A stretch of 64,000 nt of DNA from TMED109 sp015660425 (GCA_029936295.1 JAPYTH010000001.1:62001-126000), one strand, 5' to 3'; counted from the stretch's first letter, positions 37,045 to 47,581 are shown. Made by a program: numbers and translations. The notes: generated from the letters alone by a model not told the origin.

Positions 37045-38133
37045 ATGCAGAAATCAAAAAACAAAACAACTTCAAAAAATCTTACATATAAAGATGCAGG
37101 AGTAAATATTGAAGTTGGAAATAAGTTTGCCAAAGATATTAAGCCTATGGTAACTCAAACTAATAGATTAGGAGTTATGGGGTCAATAGGAGGCTTTGGA
37201 GGACTATTTAACCTCGCAGATTGCGGATATAAGAACCCTATACTTGTGGCAGCTACAGATGGAGTAGGCACAAAATTACTTATTGCAAAAGAAGTAAACA
37301 AACACGATACTATAGGAATTGATTTAGTAGCAATGAGTGTTAACGACATAGTAGTTCAAGGAGCAGAACCTCTTTTCTTTTTAGATTATTTTGCTACTAG
37401 CAATTTAAAATTAAATATAGCTAAACAGATAATAAAAGGAATAACTACTGGAGTAAAACTTGCAAATTGTGCCCTTATAGGCGGAGAAACGGCTGAATTA
37501 CCTGATATATATACTAATAATAATTATGATTTAGCAGGATTTGCTGTAGGAGCTGTTGAAAAAAATAACCTCCTACCAAAAAATAGTCTAAAAGCTGGAG
37601 ATACTATTATAGCTCTAAAAAGTTCTGGCATCCATTCAAATGGATTCTCATTAGTAAGAAAAATATTGAAGAAGAAGAATATTTCTTTAAATCAAAAAAT
37701 TAAAGGTTTTTCCCAAAAATCTATTGGTGCACATTTACTTACACCAACAAAAATCTACGTGAAGTCTATACTTAATGAACATAAATTAGGTAATATAAAG
37801 GCATGTGCTCATATTACTGGAGGTGGCCTAATAGATAATTTACCAAGAGTTATTCCTAATTCTTTAACTGCTGTAATAAACGGAAAAAAAATTAAACCTA
37901 ATAAAATTTTTCATTGGATGAAAGATATAGGAAATATAGAAAGTAATGAAATGCTAAAAACATTTAATTGTGGAATAGGCATGTGTATCATAGTTGAATC
38001 TAATAAAGCGAATCAAGTATTGAAAAATTTTATTAAACAAGGAGAAGAAGCTTCTATAGTTGGTAAATTAGAAGACAAAACTGACAACAAAGATCTTATA
38101 ATAATTGAAGAAAATAAAATTTGGGATAAATAA
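37045..38133 (+). CDS. purM: Phosphoribosylformylglycinamidine cyclo-ligase (AIR synthetase)
   Basis: It closes the imidazole ring in purine synthesis with ATP. The 362-residue protein shows YKDAGVNIEVGN, AATDGVGTKLLIA, MSVNDIVVQGAEPLFFLDY, GGETAELPDIY, LKSSGIHSNGFSLVR and ITGGGLIDNLPRV. The C-terminal ~20 residues are looser than usual. The purN gene commonly follows purM in relatives, but here convergent ndk comes 15 bases later. Confidence 0.95.
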   Translation: MQKSKNKTTSKNLTYKDAGVNIEVGNKFAKDIKPMVTQTNRLGVMGSIGGFGGLFNLADCGYKNPILVAATDGVGTKLLIAKEVNKHDTIGIDLVAMSVNDIVVQGAEPLFFLDYFATSNLKLNIAKQIIKGITTGVKLANCALIGGETAELPDIYTNNNYDLAGFAVGAVEKNNLLPKNSLKAGDTIIALKSSGIHSNGFSLVRKILKKKNISLNQKIKGFSQKSIGAHLLTPTKIYVKSILNEHKLGNIKACAHITGGGLIDNLPRVIPNSLTAVINGKKIKPNKIFHWMKDIGNIESNEMLKTFNCGIGMCIIVESNKANQVLKNFIKQGEEASIVGKLEDKTDNKDLIIIEENKIWDK

Positions 38134-38148
38134 ACCTTAAATCAACAT

Positions 38149-38565
38149 TTATCCTACTATTTCATCCTGATCAAAAAAGAAGTTTATTTCAATTACTGCA
38201 TTTTCAGCACTATCTGAACCATGAACTGAGTTAGCTTCTATTGATTCTGCGTGTGCTGCTCTTATAGTTCCTTCTTCTGCTTCAGATGGGTTTGTTGCAC
38301 CCATTGTTTTTCTATACAAAGGTATGGCATTATCTGCTTCTAAGACTTGGACAACAACAGGTCCAGAAGTAATAAATTCAACTAAATCCTTAAAGAAAGG
38401 TCTTTCCTTATGAACACCATAAAACTCTTCTGCTTGTGAAACAGATAAACGAATACGTTTTTGAGCAATAATTGATAGTCCTGCTTCTTCTATCATAGCA
38501 TTAATTTTACCAGTTATTGATCTTCTTGTAGCGTCAGGTTTAATAATAGATAATGTTCTTTCCAT
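38149..38565 (-). CDS. ndk: Nucleoside diphosphate kinase
   Basis: It balances NTP pools by phosphotransfer through a histidine. The 138-residue protein begins MERTLSIIKPDATRRS. It has the active site NSVHGSDSAENA with the phospho-His at H115. The segment TIRAAHAESIEAN before it is slightly altered from the family's common TIRADFA. Length is normal. It is preceded by pepA on the same strand and converges with purM. Confidence 0.95.
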   Translation of the reverse strand: MERTLSIIKPDATRRSITGKINAMIEEAGLSIIAQKRIRLSVSQAEEFYGVHKERPFFKDLVEFITSGPVVVQVLEADNAIPLYRKTMGATNPSEAEEGTIRAAHAESIEANSVHGSDSAENAVIEINFFFDQDEIVG

Positions 38566-38600
38566 TTTTTTATGCTCTCTAATTTAATAAAATTATAAAG

Positions 38601-40100
38601 TTATTCAAAACAATCTTTAACGTAAGTATTTAATAACCTAACACCAAAGGCTGTACCCCCGGCCGGATATAGTTCAGAATTACCTTTTGCCCAAGTTACT
38701 CCTGCAATATCTAAATGTGCCCAAGGAAGACTTTGAGTAAATTGTTCAATAAATTTAGCTCCTGAAGTTGCTCCCGCTCCTCTTCCAGAGCCCACATTCT
38801 TCATATCTGCTATATCTGACTTAATATCTTCATCATACTCTTCTCCCACTGGCATTCTCCAAACCTTTTCTCCGGTTTTTTCTCCAGAAGCAAATATATT
38901 ATTGGCTAACTCATCGTTATTACTAAATAACCCAGCCCGTTGAGGACCTAAGCTTACTATTACAGCGCCGGTTAAAGTTGCTAAGTCTATCAATCTTTTT
39001 GGAGTGAACTTATTTATGGCATAAGTAACTGCATCAGCTAAAACTAATCTTCCTTCTGCGTCAGTATTAATTACTTCAATAGAATGACCAGATGACGCTA
39101 TAACTACATCTCCTGGTCTTTGAGCCTTTCCTGAAGGCATATTCTCGACTAGACCTACAACAGCTGAGACATGAACCTTTGCCTTTCTTCCAGCTAAAGC
39201 TTTCATAAGGCCAATTACTACTCCTGACCCCCCCATATCCCATTTCATATCTTCCATTCCACCGGAAGGTTTTATAGATATACCACCAGTATCAAATGTA
39301 ACTCCTTTTCCCACAAAACAAACTTCAGGCTTAGATTTACTATTTTTAGTGCCATTCCAACTCATACTTACCACTCTAGGTTCATTAGCACTACCCATAG
39401 CTACTCCAAGTAAAGCTCCCATTTTTAAACGTTTTATTTGTGCCAAATTTAAAACTTCAACTTTTATTCCCAAAGTTTTTAATTTTGATGCTTCCTCTGA
39501 AAGAGTCTTAGGAGTTAAAATATTTGCAGGTTCAGAAACTAAATTACGCGTTAAATAAACACCTTCTTCTAAAGCTTTTAAAGGGGAATAATACACCTTT
39601 GCTAATGCAGGATCCTTTGTTATTATTTCAATTTCTTTAAGCGACTTATTAAAATTATTTTTACTTTTTAATTTATATTTATAAAAAGTATATGATCTTA
39701 ATTTTATTCCGTGAATAATTCTTGCTGCTAATTCTTCCTTATTAATTTTAACCTTTTTACTAGGTTCAAAATAAATTGTTAAATTAGAAACAGACTTAGA
39801 AATAGAGGAAAATAAACCACCCCCAATTCTATCTGCTTTATCAATATCATAATTTTTTATACTTCCTACATAATATACTAAAATTTCTTGTATTACTTTT
39901 CCATTATTTGCAAACAAACTTAAAGAACTTCCCTTTTTTGTATTTAACGATTTTGATTTAATTGCACTAGATATAATTCCCTTAAATTCTTTGTCCAAAC
40001 TGGCAAGGTTTCCTCTTAATTCTAAAGACTCATCAAGAATAGCTAATAACAAACCTTTTTTAGATATAGACTTAGAGACAAAAGATACTTTAATTGACAT
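38601..40100 (-). CDS. pepA: Leucyl aminopeptidase (M17)
   Basis: A 499-residue two-zinc aminopeptidase. The C-terminal catalytic domain has VGKGVTFDTGGISIKPSGGMEDMKWDM (metal-binding Lys and Asp), the signature NTDAEGRLVLADA and DLATLTGAVIVSLG. The N-terminal ~170 residues are the less conserved hexamer domain. It probably recycles peptides in the cytosol; in some bacteria PepA also binds DNA. Divergent from lptF across 148 bases that hold a palindrome. Confidence 0.95.
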   Translation of the reverse strand: MSIKVSFVSKSISKKGLLLAILDESLELRGNLASLDKEFKGIISSAIKSKSLNTKKGSSLSLFANNGKVIQEILVYYVGSIKNYDIDKADRIGGGLFSSISKSVSNLTIYFEPSKKVKINKEELAARIIHGIKLRSYTFYKYKLKSKNNFNKSLKEIEIITKDPALAKVYYSPLKALEEGVYLTRNLVSEPANILTPKTLSEEASKLKTLGIKVEVLNLAQIKRLKMGALLGVAMGSANEPRVVSMSWNGTKNSKSKPEVCFVGKGVTFDTGGISIKPSGGMEDMKWDMGGSGVVIGLMKALAGRKAKVHVSAVVGLVENMPSGKAQRPGDVVIASSGHSIEVINTDAEGRLVLADAVTYAINKFTPKRLIDLATLTGAVIVSLGPQRAGLFSNNDELANNIFASGEKTGEKVWRMPVGEEYDEDIKSDIADMKNVGSGRGAGATSGAKFIEQFTQSLPWAHLDIAGVTWAKGNSELYPAGGTAFGVRLLNTYVKDCFE

Positions 40101-40171
40101 TTAATTTCCTTTCATAGCTATTAATTATTCTTATAAAACAAATTATGCTATATTTTTATAAAAAAATAATC

Positions 40172-40200
40172 GTTAGTTTTATATTAGTTTTAGAACTAAC
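40172..40200. promoter_or_regulatory. Candidate operator: direct and inverted repeats between pepA and lptF
   Basis: Two copies of TTAGTTTTA (40173-40181 and 40184-40192) are followed by AACTAAC (40194-40200). The second copy and the inverted arm make the 16-base near-palindrome TTAGTTTTAGAACTAA (40184-40199). A 16-mer differing at two central bases lies upstream of fabD at 51959. It sits 84 bases from the pepA start and 50 from the lptF start. Function is inferred. Confidence 0.35.
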
Positions 40201-40248
40201 ATATTTTTATAATTAAGCTAATAAAATATTATATGGATCTAACAAAAA

Positions 40249-41364
40249 TTGAATTTATTTATTATATACATATATAGACAATTGCTAGGTCCGTTTGTAT
40301 TAATTATGATCAGCATGACTGGTATTGCTTGGCTTACTCAATCTTTAAGATTTATAGAGCTTATTGTTATTAAAGGACTACCTGTTAATATATTTATTAA
40401 TCTTACGATTCTAATTATTCCTAAACTCCTAGCTACTATAATACCATTTATAGCATTTTTAGCATCTCTAATTACTTACTTAAGGTTAAATACTGAGTCT
40501 GAATTAATTTCGATGAAATCTGCAGGAATTAATAATTTTAAAATACTTTTACCTGCCGTAATATTTGGAATTAGTTTGGGAGTTCTATCTATTTCTATAG
40601 AAAACTATGGTTCTCCATATGCATATAATAAATTTAAAAATTTACAGCATAATATTAGAAATAATTATATCTCTACTCTATTTCAGGAAAAAGTATTTTC
40701 TTCGCCCATTCCTGGACTAACTGTTTTTATAAAAGAAAGAGATAAAATTGGTAATTTCCAAGGAATTTTGATCCATGACGAAAGGGATTTAAATAAAACA
40801 ATAAGCATTATTGCTGAAAATGGAAAAATTATAACTACACAAAATGGTGCTAGGTTTGCTCTAATAAATGGTAATAGACAAGAAATTTCTAAGAATAAAA
40901 ACGTCTCTATTTTATATTTTGATGAATATACTTTAAATATAAGCCATTATGATAAAGATACTTCACCTAGGTTTAAAGAAGCAAGCGAAAGAAATTTTTA
41001 TGAGTTGTTTCACCCTGATAAAGATATCAATGAACTCTATAAAAAAGAATTTAAGGCAGAAGCCCATAAAAGAATTATGACCCCTTTAATAATATTAATA
41101 ATGGTGTTAATTGGTGCAATAACATCAATTATAGGAAAGTTTAATAGAAAAACCTCTATTAAAAATTTATTTTACTCAATTAGTGCAGCTTTAATTATGC
41201 AAATTTATATTATTGCTGTTCCACAATTGATGATCCAATCCCCCAACCTTATTCCATTTATATATATTTTTGTATTTATAATTTTATTATTTATAATATT
41301 TTTAATTTCAGATAAAGCAGAAAAAATAAAAGAGAAGATATTATATAATGTGAGATCGTCCTAA
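40249..41364 (+). CDS. lptF: LPS export ABC transporter permease LptF
   Basis: An inner-membrane permease of the LptB2FG complex that extracts LPS. The 371-residue protein has three N-terminal membrane helices (RQLLGPFVLIMISMTGIAWL, IFINLTILIIPKLLATIIPF, IAFLASLITYLRL), a periplasmic jellyroll region (about 120-280), and three C-terminal helices. Segments LTQSLRFIEL and LNTESELISMKSAGI are family hallmarks. TTG 40249 is chosen, since no in-frame ATG gives the family N-terminus. LptG begins one base after its stop. Confidence 0.94.
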   Translation: MNLFIIYIYRQLLGPFVLIMISMTGIAWLTQSLRFIELIVIKGLPVNIFINLTILIIPKLLATIIPFIAFLASLITYLRLNTESELISMKSAGINNFKILLPAVIFGISLGVLSISIENYGSPYAYNKFKNLQHNIRNNYISTLFQEKVFSSPIPGLTVFIKERDKIGNFQGILIHDERDLNKTISIIAENGKIITTQNGARFALINGNRQEISKNKNVSILYFDEYTLNISHYDKDTSPRFKEASERNFYELFHPDKDINELYKKEFKAEAHKRIMTPLIILIMVLIGAITSIIGKFNRKTSIKNLFYSISAALIMQIYIIAVPQLMIQSPNLIPFIYIFVFIILLFIIFLISDKAEKIKEKILYNVRSS

Positions 41365-41365
41365 A

Positions 41366-42463
41366 ATGTACTATTTATTTTCTCCTTTGATGATATATTT
41401 TTTAAGACATGCTTCCGTATATTTTTTTACTATACTTATGATTTTATGTTTTATTACATCTTTGAGTGAATTTATTGAATACAGTAAACAAACTTCTCAT
41501 TTTAAAAATGATGCCTTTTATATATGCATTAAAATGACTTTATTTAAAATACCCATTAATATTCAAAAATTACTACCATATGCAACATTTTTTGGAGCAA
41601 TGATTTCTTTATTAAGACTATCCAAAAACTCGGAATTAATTGTAGCAAGAACTGCTGGATTAAATATATGGCATTGTTGTTTACCACATGTTATTTTAGC
41701 ATTTTTTATAGGAATATTTAGTGTAACAGTATTTAGCTCTATTACCTCTGTAACTCAAACAAAACTAATACAATTAGACAACCAATATTTAAAAAAAAAT
41801 AATAATAATTTACAAATATCCGGAGGAGGGTTCTGGTTGCATCAAAAAGAAGGAGATAAAACTGCTATAATTCATGCAAATAAAATAGATCCTATAAAAA
41901 TGGAACTTAATAAGGTAATTATTTTTAGATATACTGAAGATAACAAGTTTTATGAAAGAATTGATGGCGAAAACACTAAATTGGAAGAGGGTTATTGGAA
42001 AATTGATAAAGGAATTAAAACAAATAAAAATTTAGAAACATCAGATTTTGTAGAATTACAATTACCAACTCAGCTAACAAGCTCACAAATAAAAGAAAGT
42101 TTTGCTAGACCAGAAACAATCTCTTTTTGGGGAACTAAAAAATTTATAGAAATTATTGAAAAGGCAGGTTTTAACTCAAGAAAACATGTAATTTATTTAC
42201 ATAAAATGCTATCTACTCCTATTTTTCTAATTGGGATGGTTCTCCTTGGTGCAATTTTTTCTGTAAAGCCATTAGGAAGACATAGTATAGGAAAAAGATT
42301 ATTTATTGCTATAATCTTGGCATTTGTTATCTTTTTTTTAAATGATGTAATAGCTGCTCTAGGACAAGGTTCCCAAGCACCTGCATTTCTTGCAGCCTGG
42401 ATTCCTGCTCTTATACCAATATTTTTAAGTACAAGTATATTACTATATTTAGAAGATGGATAA
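41366..42463 (+). CDS. lptG: LPS export ABC transporter permease LptG
   Basis: The second permease of the LPS extractor, 365 residues with the same 3+3 helix plan as LptF. Markers are LRLSKNSELIVARTAGLNIWH, the periplasmic jellyroll with SGGGFWLHQKEGDKTAIIHA, and the C-terminal LGAIFSVKPLGRHSIGKRL. It is one base downstream of lptF and seven bases upstream of lptD, so all three are almost certainly cotranscribed. Confidence 0.94.
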   Translation: MYYLFSPLMIYFLRHASVYFFTILMILCFITSLSEFIEYSKQTSHFKNDAFYICIKMTLFKIPINIQKLLPYATFFGAMISLLRLSKNSELIVARTAGLNIWHCCLPHVILAFFIGIFSVTVFSSITSVTQTKLIQLDNQYLKKNNNNLQISGGGFWLHQKEGDKTAIIHANKIDPIKMELNKVIIFRYTEDNKFYERIDGENTKLEEGYWKIDKGIKTNKNLETSDFVELQLPTQLTSSQIKESFARPETISFWGTKKFIEIIEKAGFNSRKHVIYLHKMLSTPIFLIGMVLLGAIFSVKPLGRHSIGKRLFIAIILAFVIFFLNDVIAALGQGSQAPAFLAAWIPALIPIFLSTSILLYLEDG

Positions 42464-42470
42464 ATAAAAA

Positions 42471-44761
42471 TTGAAGCTATTACATAATTTTATAATATTT
42501 CTAATAATATTTAATAATTTCTCTTATGCAGAAGAGATACAAACTAAAAATAGTTTTTTAACTGCTAATNNNNNNNNNNNNNNNNNNNNNNNNNNNNNNN
42601 NNNNNNNNNNNNNNNNNNNNNNNNNNNNNNNNNNNNNNNNNNNNNNNNNNNNNNNNNNNNNNNNNNNNNTAATTTCTCTTATGCAGAAGAGATACAAACT
42701 AAAAATAGTTTTTTAACTGCTAATTACATTGAATATCACAATGAAATATCATTAATTTCTGCAATAGGAGATGTCGAAATAATAAATGGCATTCAAGTTT
42801 TAAGAGCAGACAAAGTAACATATGATCAAGTAAATGATTATATTCTAGCAGAAGGGAATGTTAGTTTAAATGATAGTAAAGATAATATTTTCTTTTCTGA
42901 TAAAATGGAATTACAAGGAGACTTAAAAAAAGGCGTTATTAAAAATTTTAATTCTATATTAAGTGATGGTTCATCTTTGTCTGCAAGCCTCATAATAAGA
43001 GATGACATAAATGGGAACGAATTAGAAAAAGTTATATATACAAGATGTAAGCCATGTGAAGATGACAAAACAGAGCCTCCAATATGGCAATTAAGAGCTT
43101 TAAAGTCTAAACAAAATATTGAAGATGGAATCATTGCCTATGAAAACGTATTACTTGATGTATATGGCCTACCAATATTCTATATACCTTATATTAGTCA
43201 TGCTGATCCCTCAACAGAAAAATCTTCTGGATTACTGAGCCCTAAATTAACCAATAACACTATATTTGGATTTAGTTATTCTCAACCTTATTATTATGCA
43301 TTATCAAATCACAATGATTTAACAATTACACCAACTATGACTAGTAATGAAGGACCAATTATAGAAACTAAGTATAGATCTTTTAGATCAAAAGGTTCCA
43401 GTTTAATAAAAACTAGTTTTACTAGAGGAAGCCACACAAACATAGACGGTAAAGAAAGTAATAAATTTAGAGGCCATGTAGATTTTAAAATTGCAGAAAG
43501 AATTAATAAAACTTGGACTGTTGGATTAAATGCTATTCGCGCAAGTGATTTTTCTTATATAGATAGATATAACATGGGTCATGATAGTGATAGCCATCTT
43601 ACACAAAGAATTTATATTGCTGGAAATAATAAAGATTATTATGCAAAAATAGAAGGAATGTATTTTCAACCTCTTAATGCATTTAAAAGTAATAGGAATG
43701 TACCTTTAATTTTACCAAGCATAAAAATGGTATGGCATAAAGATTATAATAATGGTGTTCTAAGAAAAATTAACTTAGATAGTAACATGATTACTAAACC
43801 TGATGCTTCTAATAGCCAAAAAATATCATTAAAAGCTTCTTGGAAAAAAAACAAGATCACTACATCCGGTCATGTTTTTAAGACCATATTTTCGAGCAGA
43901 GCAGATTTTTATCGAAACAAAAAAACAGATAATTCTAAAATTATTGGAAAATTAGGAACTCATACAAAATTTAGAGCAATTCCTAAATTAGAAACTATGT
44001 GGAGTTTTCCAATTATAGGATACTTTGAAAATAAGGCCGTTATCATAGAACCAATAATTCAGGGAATTATAGCACCAAAAGGAGGAAACCCAGATACTAT
44101 ACATAATTTGGACAGTATTGATTTGGAATTGAGTGACTATAATTTATTTTCATCAAATAGATTTGTTGGAACTGATAGAGTTGACGAAGGAAGTAAAATG
44201 AATTTTGGATTTAAGACAACTCTAGAATTAAATGATCATGGTGAACTGACAACTATTATAGGAAGATCTTGGAACCTTTTAAGACCACAAAATGAATATA
44301 TTTCAGGAACTGGCTTAAGCAAAAAATTATCACATCTAGTTGGAAATATAATTTATGATTCAAAAAATTCTATAGTTCTAGGTTATCACTTTAGAAGAGA
44401 AGCACTTAATTTACGGTCTCAAAGAGATACATTAACGGTTGCAGTTGATGCAAACCCAATTATGGCCAATATAGATTATACAATGGTAAGAGATGACCCT
44501 GTTCCTACACAAAGTATGCTATCTGAACAAGCTCATATATCATTATCATGGAATATTACGGATAACTGGAGTACTAATATTAGGCAAAATAGGGATTTAA
44601 GAAATAGTAATTGGGGAAATGCACTAAACAGTTATGGGTATATAGAGTTTAAAAATGAGTGTATAATTATTCGTTTACAAGCAGAAAGAAAACATCAAAA
44701 TTTAGTTGATGTGCCTGATACTAATGAATATTCTCTTAATTTTAATTTGGTAGGTTTTTAA
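42471..44761 (+). CDS. lptD: LPS-assembly protein LptD, interrupted by a 100-N assembly gap
   Basis: This outer-membrane beta-barrel inserts LPS in the outer leaflet. TTG 42471 starts a signal peptide (LLHNFIIFLIIFNNFSYAEE). The OstA-like domain (GDVEIINGIQVLRADKVTYD) and a CKPC segment followed by PIWQLRALKS are typical; a long barrel region follows. The frame is broken by Ns at 42570-42669. The 55 bases on each side are identical; removing the Ns and one copy gives an uninterrupted 711-residue ORF, with the total length divisible by three. Thus the gene is probably intact. SurA follows by 21 bases. Confidence 0.92.
42515..42569 (+). repeat. 55-base direct repeat, copy 1, left of the assembly gap
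   Basis: Identical over 55 bases to 42670-42724. The repeats directly border the N run, as expected when two overlapping contigs are joined by a scaffolder without merging. It is best read as an assembly artefact, not a biological repeat. Confidence 0.9.
42570..42669. other. Assembly gap (100 N) inside lptD
   Basis: Exactly 100 Ns, the conventional filler for a gap of unknown size. Because both flanks carry the same 55 bases, the true gap is probably negative (overlap) and no sequence is missing. Confidence 0.97.
42670..42724 (+). repeat. 55-base direct repeat, copy 2, right of the assembly gap
   Basis: Same 55 bases as 42515-42569. It re-reads the lptD signal-peptide end (SYAEEIQTKNSFLTAN) and then continues with YIEYHNEISL in the mature domain. 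Confidence 0.9.
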
Positions 44762-44782
44762 TTTAAATTACAGGAAATTTTA

Positions 44783-46060
44783 ATGTTTTTAAAAATAGTA
44801 ATAGCAATCTATTTTATATTTATATTTAATATTAAGAACTCATTATGTCAGAACGAGAATGATAAAGTTGAGCTAATAAGTATAATAGCAATAGTTAATG
44901 ATGAACCAATAACTATGATGGATTTAAATGATAGAATGCAATTGATAATTGTATCCTCTAATTTACCTAATAATCTAGAAACAAAAAAAAACCTTTATGG
45001 ACAAACAATTCAATCTCTTATTGATGAAAAGCTTCAATCACAGGAAGCAGAAACACTTGGAATACGGGTAACAGAGCAAGAGATAAACAATAATATACAA
45101 TTTATTGAAAATCAAAATGGCATGAAAAATGGTGAATTAATTGAGACTTTTTATAAGAATGGTGTTTCTAGATCTGCACTAGCTGTAAGATTAAAAGCAA
45201 ATTTAATTATAGAAAAATTATTACAAGTAGTTATAAAACCAAAAGTTATAATTAATAATAATGAAATAAATAATGAATATAATAATTACCTATCTAATAA
45301 AGGAAAAACTGAATATAAATTTTCAGAAATTACTTTTAATTATAATAATTTATCAAAAAATACAGATATAATATTTTTTGCGAAACAAATTAGAAAAAAA
45401 ATTATTGAAGAAAATGATTTTGATACCATTGCATTGAGAGTTAATGAAAATGGGACAGGAAAGTTTAAAAAGAATATTAATTGGAGATTAAAAAATACTA
45501 TCAATATAAAAACTTATGAAAATATTAAGGATTTAGAAAAAAATAGTATATCTGAGTTAATATTATCAAATACAGGTGCATCTATTATAAGGCTAGATGA
45601 TAAAAGAAAATTTATAATACCTGATCTTTCCAGCACTGTAGAAGATATTTCTTTTATAAGCTTTGATCTTCCTATTAATAAAAATAAAATTAATTTATTA
45701 TTAGAAGAAATTAAAAGCAAAACTATTAATATTAAATCTTGTGCTGAAATGGCAAACATTGTCAAATTTGAAGGAAATAAAAAAGGAAAATATATAGGAA
45801 AAGTTTTACTCAAAACCTTACCCGAATATTTTAGTAGTAAAATTAAAAATATAGAAGTAAATAAACCTACCTCACCAATTATAACAGAAGATGGAATATA
45901 TGTTGTTATGGTTTGTGAAAGAAATAATAAACTAAACCAAGAATTTGCTATCAAACAAATCATTAAGACCAAGATAAGAGATAGATCAACGAATATTTTA
46001 AAGGAAAGATATATATTAGATTTAAATAGAAAAGCCCTGATAGATATAAGACTACAATAA
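44783..46060 (+). CDS. surA: Periplasmic chaperone/peptidyl-prolyl isomerase SurA
   Basis: SurA escorts outer-membrane proteins such as LptD and BamA. The 425-residue protein has a signal peptide (about 1-21). The SurA N-domain contains IIAIVNDEPITMMDLNDRM, LIDEKLQSQEAETLGIRVTEQEINN and NGVSRSALAVRLKANLIIEKL. The parvulin-like parts are divergent (GTGKFKKNINWRLKN), and I cannot confirm PPIase residues. Position between lptD and rsmA supports the call. The pdxA gene, commonly between surA and rsmA, is absent; rsmA starts one base later. Confidence 0.87.
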   Translation: MFLKIVIAIYFIFIFNIKNSLCQNENDKVELISIIAIVNDEPITMMDLNDRMQLIIVSSNLPNNLETKKNLYGQTIQSLIDEKLQSQEAETLGIRVTEQEINNNIQFIENQNGMKNGELIETFYKNGVSRSALAVRLKANLIIEKLLQVVIKPKVIINNNEINNEYNNYLSNKGKTEYKFSEITFNYNNLSKNTDIIFFAKQIRKKIIEENDFDTIALRVNENGTGKFKKNINWRLKNTINIKTYENIKDLEKNSISELILSNTGASIIRLDDKRKFIIPDLSSTVEDISFISFDLPINKNKINLLLEEIKSKTINIKSCAEMANIVKFEGNKKGKYIGKVLLKTLPEYFSSKIKNIEVNKPTSPIITEDGIYVVMVCERNNKLNQEFAIKQIIKTKIRDRSTNILKERYILDLNRKALIDIRLQ

Positions 46061-46061
46061 A

Positions 46062-46925
46062 ATGAATAATGATATTATTAATAATATTAATAATCTTCCA
46101 AGTATCTCTCAAACAATAAAAGAATATAATTTATATACAAAAAAGAAGCTGAGTCAGAATTTTATTCTCGATCTTAATCTAACAAATAAAATTGTTAATT
46201 TAAGCGATAGAATTAAATATAATACCATAATAGAAATAGGACCAGGTCCCGGAAGTTTAACTAGGTCAATATTATTGAATGGAGCTACAAAAGTAATTGC
46301 AATAGAAAAAGACAAAAGATTTGTTAAAGTATTAAATAAATTAAACATGGCATCTAATAATAAAATTATTATAGAAAACGAAGATGCCCTTCATATAGAC
46401 TTAAATAATATTCTAGATAAGTATAATATTAAAAATGCAGAAATAATTGCTAATTTACCATACTCCATAGCAACCAAGCTGCTTTTAAATTGGATACCGT
46501 TTCCTAAAAAAATAAATCAAATGACACTTATGTTTCAAAAAGAGGTGGCTGAGAGAATAACTGCAAAACCTGGATCAAAAAAATATGGAAGGATTTCTAT
46601 TTTAATAGGTTTAATGGTAGAAGCTAAAATTATAATGAATATACCATCTACAGCTTTTACACCTAAACCTAAGGTTGATTCTGCAATTGTGCAAATTAAG
46701 CCTAAAATTAAAAATATAATATTCAATAAAAATATATTGGAAGAAATTACAAGAAATTTATTTAATCAACGTAGAAAACAAATTAAATCTACATTAGTAA
46801 AATTTGGAGATCCTTTAAAAATATGTGGTATATTAGATTTAGACCCAAGCTTAAGACCGGAACAAATTAATTTAAATCAATATGAAAAACTGGCTATACT
46901 AATTGCTAAAGATCATGACTTATAG
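46062..46925 (+). CDS. rsmA: 16S rRNA (adenine1518/1519-N6) dimethyltransferase
   Basis: RsmA/KsgA dimethylates two adenosines near the 16S 3' end as a late 30S checkpoint. The 287-residue protein has KKLSQNFILDLNLTNKIV, the SAM loop EIGPGPGSLTRSIL, AIEKDKRF, and the catalytic ANLPYSIATKLLLNW. MFQKEVAERITAKPGSKKYGRIS and FTPKPKVDSAIVQIKP are also standard. Its last 20 bases overlap the 3' end of convergent gmk. Confidence 0.96.
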   Translation: MNNDIINNINNLPSISQTIKEYNLYTKKKLSQNFILDLNLTNKIVNLSDRIKYNTIIEIGPGPGSLTRSILLNGATKVIAIEKDKRFVKVLNKLNMASNNKIIIENEDALHIDLNNILDKYNIKNAEIIANLPYSIATKLLLNWIPFPKKINQMTLMFQKEVAERITAKPGSKKYGRISILIGLMVEAKIIMNIPSTAFTPKPKVDSAIVQIKPKIKNIIFNKNILEEITRNLFNQRRKQIKSTLVKFGDPLKICGILDLDPSLRPEQINLNQYEKLAILIAKDHDL

Positions 46926-47541
46926 ATCTGACAAATTCTCCTAAACCTACTTGTCTTATTCTTTTCATTCTTTCCGCTTTTAAAATACCCAATACAGCTT
47001 TAACACTATCATTTAAATTTTTATTGATAACTACATAATCATATTCTGCCCAGTGAGTAATTTCCGCCGACGCTCCATCCATTCTTTTTTTTACTACTTC
47101 ATCTGAATCCTCCCCACGACTTTTTAATCTTCGTTCTAATTCTTGTTTAGAAGGAGGTAGTATAAAAACAGATACAATATCTTCTCTCATTTTTTCCCTA
47201 AGTTGTTGGGCACCTTGCCAATCAATATCAAATATTAAATCTTTTCCATTATTAATTCTACTTTCTACTATAGATTTGTCTGTTCCATAGTAATTACCAA
47301 AAACATTAGCATGCTCTAAAAAATGATTTTTATTTAACATGCTTTTAAATTCATCAATACTTACAAAAATATAATCTTCTCCAGATTTCTCATTTGGTCT
47401 TTTTTTGCGTGTGGTCGTAGAAATAGATAATGACAGATTTTTATCTAAACTCATTAAAGATTTACAAATAGAACTTTTTCCAGCTCCAGACGGAGAAGAA
47501 AGAACCAACATAACGCCTTTATTTTTATTTGAAATATTCAT
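46906..47541 (-). CDS. gmk: Guanylate kinase
   Basis: It phosphorylates GMP to GDP. The 211-residue protein has the P-loop SSPSGAGKSSICK, STTTRKKRPNEKSGEDYIFVS (GMP binding), HANVFGNYYGTDKSIV, and FDIDWQGAQQLRE. The C-terminal region holds the LID (RLKSRGEDSDEVVKKRM). The 20-base antisense overlap with rsmA is the longest convergent overlap in the window. It lies downstream of mltG. Confidence 0.96.
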   Translation of the reverse strand: MNISNKNKGVMLVLSSPSGAGKSSICKSLMSLDKNLSLSISTTTRKKRPNEKSGEDYIFVSIDEFKSMLNKNHFLEHANVFGNYYGTDKSIVESRINNGKDLIFDIDWQGAQQLREKMREDIVSVFILPPSKQELERRLKSRGEDSDEVVKKRMDGASAEITHWAEYDYVVINKNLNDSVKAVLGILKAERMKRIRQVGLGEFVRSISHDL

Positions 47542-47581
47542 AATTGATATAATATAATTATAAAATAATAATTAAACAATT

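Noticed and set aside
42515..42724. Apparent tandem duplication in lptD
   Set aside because: The copies flank a 100-N gap exactly and collapsing them restores the full frame, so an assembly overlap is far more likely than a real duplication.
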